Positions 57,851 to 64,000 of a stretch of 64,000 nt of DNA are shown one piece after another. The translations under genes were made by a program, and so were the position numbers. Position 1 is the first letter of the stretch; every line of letters starts with the position of its first letter. The DNA is taken from assembly GCA_011947345.1 (NCBI GenBank), contig JAAVTG010001003.1, forward strand, positions 1,302,001 through 1,366,000, in the 5' to 3' direction. The DNA comes from Phytophthora quininea (Eukaryota > Oomycota > Peronosporomycetes > Peronosporales > Peronosporaceae). Below the pieces are notes generated by a model that was not told the origin of the DNA, ran no database searches, and saw nothing but the letters and a program-made list of their open reading frames with translations.

Positions 57851-60800
57851 TCAGGAGAAAGAAGACCGGCGACGCATTCGCATCTGTAGACTATTAAGTA
57901 CGGCGCCAGTGGAGTGGTGAGTTGCCACCTGATTCGGCATGTTAAGTCCTTCGGCGGCTTGCAGATAATCATCGACGGAGAATTCGTACTTGTGCAGATG
58001 CTGCATAACACAACCGAGAGCTTTGCGTTTCCCCTGTCCCCGCCTCCGTAAATCCCAACGATGCGGCCCAAGATGTTCTCAAACTCGCCCAGTGTGGCTT
58101 TCAGCTCCGACTCATTTCCAAGACCTCCACTACCTCGTCGAGAGCCCGAAAATGGAGCGGCTGCCAATAACCCGCTGCGCTCTCGTGCTTGCTTGACATC
58201 CTCCTGCATGAGAGAGTGCAGCTGCTTTACTGACGTCTTCTTGATGTGTGTGATTTTGTTGCGGAATTCATGCAGAATGTTGTTGGCCATATCCGGGTAG
58301 TGCATCGAAATCCGGTCCAGGCCGTGCAAACTCAACACGAAAAGACTCGTGTACGTCTTAGCTCGAATACTAGCAGCTCTCTTCGACCGAGTGAGCATGG
58401 CGATTTCCCCAAAGTAGCTTCCTTCCAGGAGCGTCGCAAAAACCTTCTCCTCATCCGTGTCAGCTTTGGAAACGACTTCGGCGACGCCCTTCACAAGGAA
58501 ATACATGTGGCGACCAACTTGTCCCTCTTTGAAAACGTACTCACCTGGCGTGCAAAACTCGGGGTCCAGGATGCTCATGAGATAACTCACACAGGCGTCG
58601 TCCTGTGTAGCAAAAAGGAAATTTTGCTCACAACGTCGCGATTCAAATGAAGCACAAGTTGGCTGCGCAGATCATCCGAAAGTGCCGCTAAGATGGTTTC
58701 CTCGTTCTCATCGTCACGCTGTAGCAAATAGTATTCGTAGTAGCGGCGTAGTCGTGTTGAAAGTGGCTGGGAAATTCCTCGTTCCCGTAGGTAAGCTTTG
58801 AGGTGGTCCATCCGTTCTCGAAACGTGTCCGACGACTCGCTCAGCTCTTCGACAACGCTCGACAGAGTTCCTACGACATACGTAAAAGTCGATGCCCCAA
58901 CAAGGACGCCACAAGACACGAAAACGATCTCATACGTATTTTTCGGGGGTATCTCCGTAGCCCACCGTCGTCATAGTCGTTACCGCCCAATACATGAAAT
59001 AAATGTACATGTCTTGGTTGGAGTTTTGTCCTTCAGGGTAAAGTGCTGCACGCCCCCGTCGTTTTTACGGGAAAGGCGAGCCACCAAGAAGTACCCACAC
59101 GTCAATATGTGCGCGATAAATGCCACGCGAAAAATTAATCGCACCACTCGAGCTAGAGTGTGATGTGTCGAAATTGCAGCCCCAAGCGCTGTCGAGCTTT
59201 CTTCTCGTTGCAGAGTATGCAAAAACTTAAAAAGGCGCGATAGCTTCAGCAATCGCAGGAAATGTACGAACACGAGGCCGGGTCCAGCTGTCATTTTGGT
59301 CAATTGCGTGAAGATCGCCACGATGAGTGATATTGGTAGCGCCGACAAAAGGTCTAGAACAAACCAACTGCGGATATACTCTTTCCACCTTGTACGTCGC
59401 ACTAACACAGCAGTGTGACCCTCACACGGTAGATCAACAACAACAGCTATCCTCAAATTCACCAGGATGTCAATGGCAAAAGCAAGTTCGACTACAATGT
59501 CCATTGTGGTGCTCAATGTGGTGCCTTCGTCGGCTAGAAAGGCTCCTTCATAGGGTATTGCGATAGAACAATACAAGAGAAGCAGTGTCGTAAATACGTC
59601 CCATGCAAGCTTGGCACTATGGAAAGGGTTGATAGGCGCGAGCAGTTTCCATTTGATTCGCTGCCAATTGGATGTCAGGTCGGCGGTTTTAGCATCTTGA
59701 GAAAGCAGCCAAACCATATGCAGCTTCTCTGTGGCAGAATTAAAGACCGAAACACCCATGGATAAATGGAGATCGAGCACCTGAAGAATTGGAATCGGCA
59801 GCGAGCGATAACTTCGTAAGACTCCATCGAGAAGTATTGTCAACGTCGGATACAAGTTTTCGAGCCCAGCGACGCCAGACACCGGGTCACTATTTTGCGA
59901 GACGATGAAAACACGATACCGAGCTAGAGTCTGCTCGAAAACATGATCATACATGGAGCTGCGCTCGTTGTGGTAGTCGAGCAAGGCATGCTCAGCGTCA
60001 GGAAATTCCTCAATTAAGCGATCAAAATCTTCTTTAGGAAGCGTGAAGAGATCACTTGTAGCTTTCGCTTTGTAAGTGTTGGAATGAGGGCCATAGCTAA
60101 GAAGAGATCCTTCGCCAAATACGCCACGCTCCGTTAATACTTCAAGTACGACAATCCACTCTGCATTTTCAAGTGGCGTGCGTCGAACTTCGATGAATCC
60201 CGTGTTGAGAATGAACATCTCAGTACCCACACACCCTTCTCGAGCGAGTATGTCGCCATTCACGACAATCAGCGGCTTGATAAACATTGCCATATCCAAA
60301 ACAAACTGCGTACTCAAGCGCTTAAATGCCGGTATGCGAAAGAAAGTTGACTTGTATGTTTCGTGCAGAATTTCACCCCGCAGTGAGAGCGAGAATTCGC
60401 ACAGTAGCTCTCGTTCATCAAACGCACTTGTCTTGGCGATATAGTGACGGAAGTAGCGCATGAGCCGAACCTTCAAAGCACGAGGTAGTTGTTTCTTCCG
60501 TACGAATGTCTGAATGACGCTTAGCTTTCGTGATCGTGTTGTGGTTTCACGATGCCAATTCTCCAGGATTTTGGTGAGACTGCCGATGATCAGACCAAAT
60601 CCACTAGCGCCAACGACAGACACCGCCATTGAGAATAGTCTCTCATCGCGATTTGTTGCGTGAACATCTCCATACCCAACGCCGCACATGGTTGCCACAA
60701 CCCAGTAAAAGCTGTAAATGTAGCGTACACCTACGCTTTTATTCTGTATTTCAGCATCAATCATCCAAGTCATACTCAAATCTGCAGTCGTAAAGCCAAT

Positions 60801-61870
60801 CAAATGCCAGAAACACGAGAAGATATGCGTTACCAGCAGAACTTGGCCGGTTAGTCTTGTAAGGCGAGCATACACCGCATTCAGCTCGAGCGCATCTTCA
60901 ATCTTTGTGGCAAAATGCCGCAGTTTAATCAACCGTGTTAGTTTCGTAACACGCAATAGCCTTGCCAGCCGAGCGAGTCGTAACGATAACACCTGTGCAT
61001 TGCTCTTTGAAATGCTGTTAGTAGCATCGCTTGTAGTTGATGGTGGCTCGACAAAAAGTCCACAGGGAGGAAAGCGAGTACGTCCGGGAGAAACCACGAA
61101 GTCAGATAGCGCCGCGCAATTAACCGTCGATCTTTTACCATATTTTCGTCGTCATCAGGATAATACCCCACCAAAAAGTTGTGGATCACATCGAAAAAGA
61201 ACATCACGTCCGAGAAAGAGTTTAACATCTTCACGCTATCACCGAGCTGCAAATCTGGAAAGCCAATCTGGAGAGGTACCATCACAGCGCTGTAGAGAAC
61301 AATTATCATGATTAGCGAATCCCACGCCAACTTCGCGTTGCTGCGCGGATCAATTACAGAAGGCGCTAGCATGAATCGAAATGGCCGTGTGTAGTTATGG
61401 TACATCTGAGTCAGTCGAATAACAAGTCGGAGTCGAGGACTATGAGGCGTTAATTGTGACGCCAACGCCGAACGCTGCTTTCGCAGCGGAGGTTTTCCAT
61501 CCTGTGAGTTACGATCAACTGACCCTCGGTTGTTTACCAAGGACGAAGTAGACGACAATTTCCCTGTAGAACCCAGTCGTGGTATGCGGTTGAGTACTGG
61601 AATGGTGCCCGTGAACGTTCCTCTTCGTATCAAATTTTGATCCAGTGAGGCTGAGAAATCCGCAGAGTGTCGTCGTATTTTCCTTTGTTGCGTTGGTTGA
61701 TCTTGGATTGGAGCGACTCGAGAAGCTTTGCGTAGAGTGTTAAAAGTGCTAAACGTGGCCGTGTACGCATGTGTTAATCCCTTCTTCTTTGGCGATGGAT
61801 GCTGTGCCAGGAAGCGCTGGGGTCCAGCCCGGTCACTATCTTCGAGTCGAGATGGAGCGCTATGGTTCAT
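57851..61870 (-). CDS. tandem double cyclic-nucleotide-gated cation channel
   Basis: One frame (start ATG 61870, stop 57,851-57,853, ~1,340 aa) encodes two complete channel units. Unit 1 has a long polar N-terminus, six membrane segments with a basic S4 (LARLARLLRVTKLTRLIKLR), the pore GVGYGDV (about residue 397), a C-linker, and a nucleotide-binding domain near residues 525-630. Unit 2 repeats this: S4 RLLKLSRLFKFL, pore TVGYGDT (about residue 972), linker and a binding domain near residues 1100-1200 with FGEIAMLTRSKRAAS. Frame breaks at 58,039-58,042, 58,622-58,625, 58,939-58,943, 59,040-59,042 and 61,053-61,057 all lie in homopolymers and are cured by one base each. GYG filters predict K+ selectivity. 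The first binding domain lacks the usual Arg of the phosphate cassette; the second keeps it. No intron is needed. Confidence 0.85.
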
Positions 61871-62047
61871 GATGATCTGCCAGAGGCATTCGGTATCCTA
61901 GTCCACTTTGTGATCAGTCTTCCCTGCACCAACGTAGAAGACAATTTCGTTCCGCTCGCAAAATAATCGCTGTCCGTTTCGGATGTTGCTTTATACTTAC
62001 ATCATCCCGTACGTGGTGTTTATATAGCTTTGCCCAACTTTTGGCGA

Positions 62048-64000
62048 TTATGTTCGCTGCTCCTGGTTATCTTCCTGTTCAATGGGGAAAATAGTCTCAA
62101 AACTTTTGATTTTGAACGCGTCCCGCACCAGTTGATCGCATTCTCGACAAATCGTTCGAGGCTGCGGGTCGAAAAAGACACGCCAAACTTTCGGCGCGAA
62201 CGCAGCTGCCAACCCCGTTACGCAGCAAAACAAGGTGATCAACAGACCATTCGTGATTGCGCCGACGTACAAAATTCCGTAGAACTCGCGCCCGAACGAT
62301 ATCATGGATGAAATCGCAAACGTCACGATCCACCAAAACACCACGGAAGCGGTTGTAAGCACCAATACCGATCGATAGCTGCTTGAAGCTTCAATCAGCA
62401 GTCGAGCATTCGCGAGAGTGACTACTGCGAAATTCTGGATCATACCAAGCGCCCACAGATCGTTATCTTTACCCGTTTCCGACCAAGGCGCCAACGGTAA
62501 AAGTTTTGCGGGCACCAATATGATCAAAAGAGATGCGACCACTGCCTCGAACATCCAGTACACAAACACTTTACGGTTGAGGAAAGTGTGTAGATAGCCA
62601 TCTTGGTAGAGTCTGGGGAATCGGAGTACCGTACGAGACGAAATGTCATCGTCATCCACCGAAAACACGAGAATTGGGAGCGCTGTGAAGCCGATGTTGA
62701 AAAGCTGCAAGAGCGTATCGAAGTATGTGCTCTGTCCTGAGTACAAACAATAAGCGCCGTAAAAGAACTGCGGGAGAACTAGCAGCACGTTTTTGTAGAA
62801 GACATAAAGTGTCAGCACAGCAATCCGCCGATTCATGCCACGGCCGTGAACCAGCACAAGTTGTTGGAGGAACCGGAAAGCTGGGAGCGAGTAATCACTC
62901 GAATCTGAAGCTTGGTGTCCTTCCTCGCCTGCAATGCCGACACCAATGTGAGCGCCCTGAATCATGGGCACATCGTTTGCTCCGTCACCAATTGCCAAAG
63001 TCACTTTGTTAGGACAGAAGTTTCGAACCATCGCAACGATGAGTTCTTTTGCTTTGGACTGATTCGAGCGCAGAGGACAGACTTACACTCTAGGCATAAC
63101 TCGAGAAACTCCTTTTCAATGCAGAAATTCTTGACCGCTTCGACCACCACGTCATCGATCAAAATTGCTAGCCCGCGTGAACTCTTTATGTCGACTTTTT
63201 GCGCACCAGTTGAAGATAAAGCAGTTTTCATTTCAACCGATCGCGTTGCTTCATCACGAGCTTTTCGGAGTTCCCTGCCCAGGAAGTCTATCGCATCTTG
63301 CTTTGAGCCGTCCATCCAATCATTTGGATTTTCACACAGGCGAAGTAAGCGCATATCGTCCGAGACGAGATGTACTGCGTACGCGATATTTGTCGCAGTG
63401 TCTGCACGATCTCCAGTAAGCATCCACACCTTGATGCCAGCTACTCGGAATTTTTCCAAAGCCTCGGGAGCACCGTCTTGTATTTTGTCCTCGATAGCTG
63501 ATACTCCGACGAGTACAAGACGACTTTCGAGCTCTGCAACAATCGCGTTGAGTTCTTCCTCGGATGTATCCTGGTTCGAGCTGTGTTTTATTGCAATATA
63601 TCGGGAAACCCACGACCGATACTCATCAGCGCTCACTTCACGCTCGGCAATGCAAAGCACTCGCAAACCGCTTGCAGAGTACGCCTTCATCTGATCTTTC
63701 GCTTGCAACACCGCACTTGGATTGTTGGCAGACTTGCTCAGAGCCTCAAGGATGACTGAATCCGCTCCTTTCGACATCAGCATGATTCTACCAGACGCCT
63801 CGCGACACAAAATCGAGCTCTTCTTCCGATCACTTGTAAATTCGAAGAGGTGCAGTACCTCGAACTCTACATCTTGAGTGTTTATACGCACCACGATATG
63901 GGTGCTATCGCGCGTACGCAGTTCGACACCAGCCTGTGCAGCAGCAACGACCAACGCTCGTTCATCGGGTGATGGTCCAGCGTATTCCATTTCAGTCGGT
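62048..64000 (-). CDS. P4-type ATPase (phospholipid flippase), C-terminal part
   Basis: P4-ATPases move aminophospholipids to the cytosolic leaflet. The frame is open at the window edge, so the N-terminal half (actuator, phosphorylation DKTGT site) is outside. Present are the nucleotide-binding block SPDERALVVAA, MSKGADSVI, KIQDGAPEAL, MLTGDRADTATNIAYA, the hinge GDGANDVPMIQGAHIGVGI with GEEGHQASDSSDY, and six C-terminal membrane segments. A frame break at the T run 63,047-63,050 (an A run in the gene) is cured by one base, joining PKQK to ELIVAMVRNF. The stop lies 177 bp upstream of the channel gene's start on the same strand. Confidence 0.9.

Noticed and set aside
1..64000. Search for tRNA, rRNA or CRISPR-like arrays
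   Set aside because: No cloverleaf-type sequence with conserved T-loop, no rRNA-like segment and no regularly spaced repeats were recognised by eye; a tRNAscan-type run would be decisive.

Overview
The window looks like nuclear DNA from an oomycete, most likely Phytophthora or a close Peronosporales relative. The evidence is compact genes with GT-AG introns of about 55-85 bases, very short spacers (often under 120 bases), a Crinkler-like fragment, relics of DIRS, Copia, PIF/Harbinger, Tc1 and hAT elements, and domain fusions of the kind seen in stramenopiles. The species cannot be told from the sequence.

Bases 1-25,000 are a dense housekeeping block. In order it holds: a coiled-coil protein (5' end outside the window); malonyl-CoA decarboxylase spliced in frame to a cyclic-nucleotide-binding domain; the U4/U6 snRNP protein PRP4; a predicted secreted PDZ/protease-associated-domain protein; the ubiquinone O-methyltransferase COQ3; a PHD-like zinc-finger protein; an EH-PX-BAR sorting nexin; the GID/CTLH subunit GID8; a Lines-like protein; an ankyrin-repeat pseudokinase; an unrecognised conserved-looking protein; and a cation/Ca2+ exchanger of the NCLX type.

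Bases 25,000-54,100 are a transposon island. It contains relics of Copia, Tc1/IS630, DIRS (split by a younger insertion) and PIF/Harbinger elements, a Crinkler-like NTPase fragment, a SET-domain fragment and two unrecognised coiled-coil genes. The standout features are two complete hAT elements. hAT-1 (41,062-44,990) is flanked by the perfect 8-bp duplication GCTACTCA, and hAT-2 (50,254-54,053) by GCCGTGAA. Both have TAGGG-starting inverted termini and a nearly full transposase in their 5' two-thirds. In hAT-1 the 3' third holds non-transposon sequence: an ABCA-type transporter fragment and an oppositely oriented HSP70 fragment. hAT-2 also carries about 1.1 kb of apparently foreign sequence there, and it interrupts an open reading frame. 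I read them as gene-fragment-capturing hAT transposons.

Bases 54,291-64,000 return to dense genes: an R3H/DEAH RNA helicase with a zinc finger placed between its two RecA domains, a tandem double cyclic-nucleotide-gated channel, and the 3' part of a P4-ATPase lipid flippase.

Reading frames break about twenty times. Almost every break is cured by one extra base in a homopolymer run. The breaks hit essential genes and transposons alike, so I treat them as sequence or assembly errors and annotate the genes through them.
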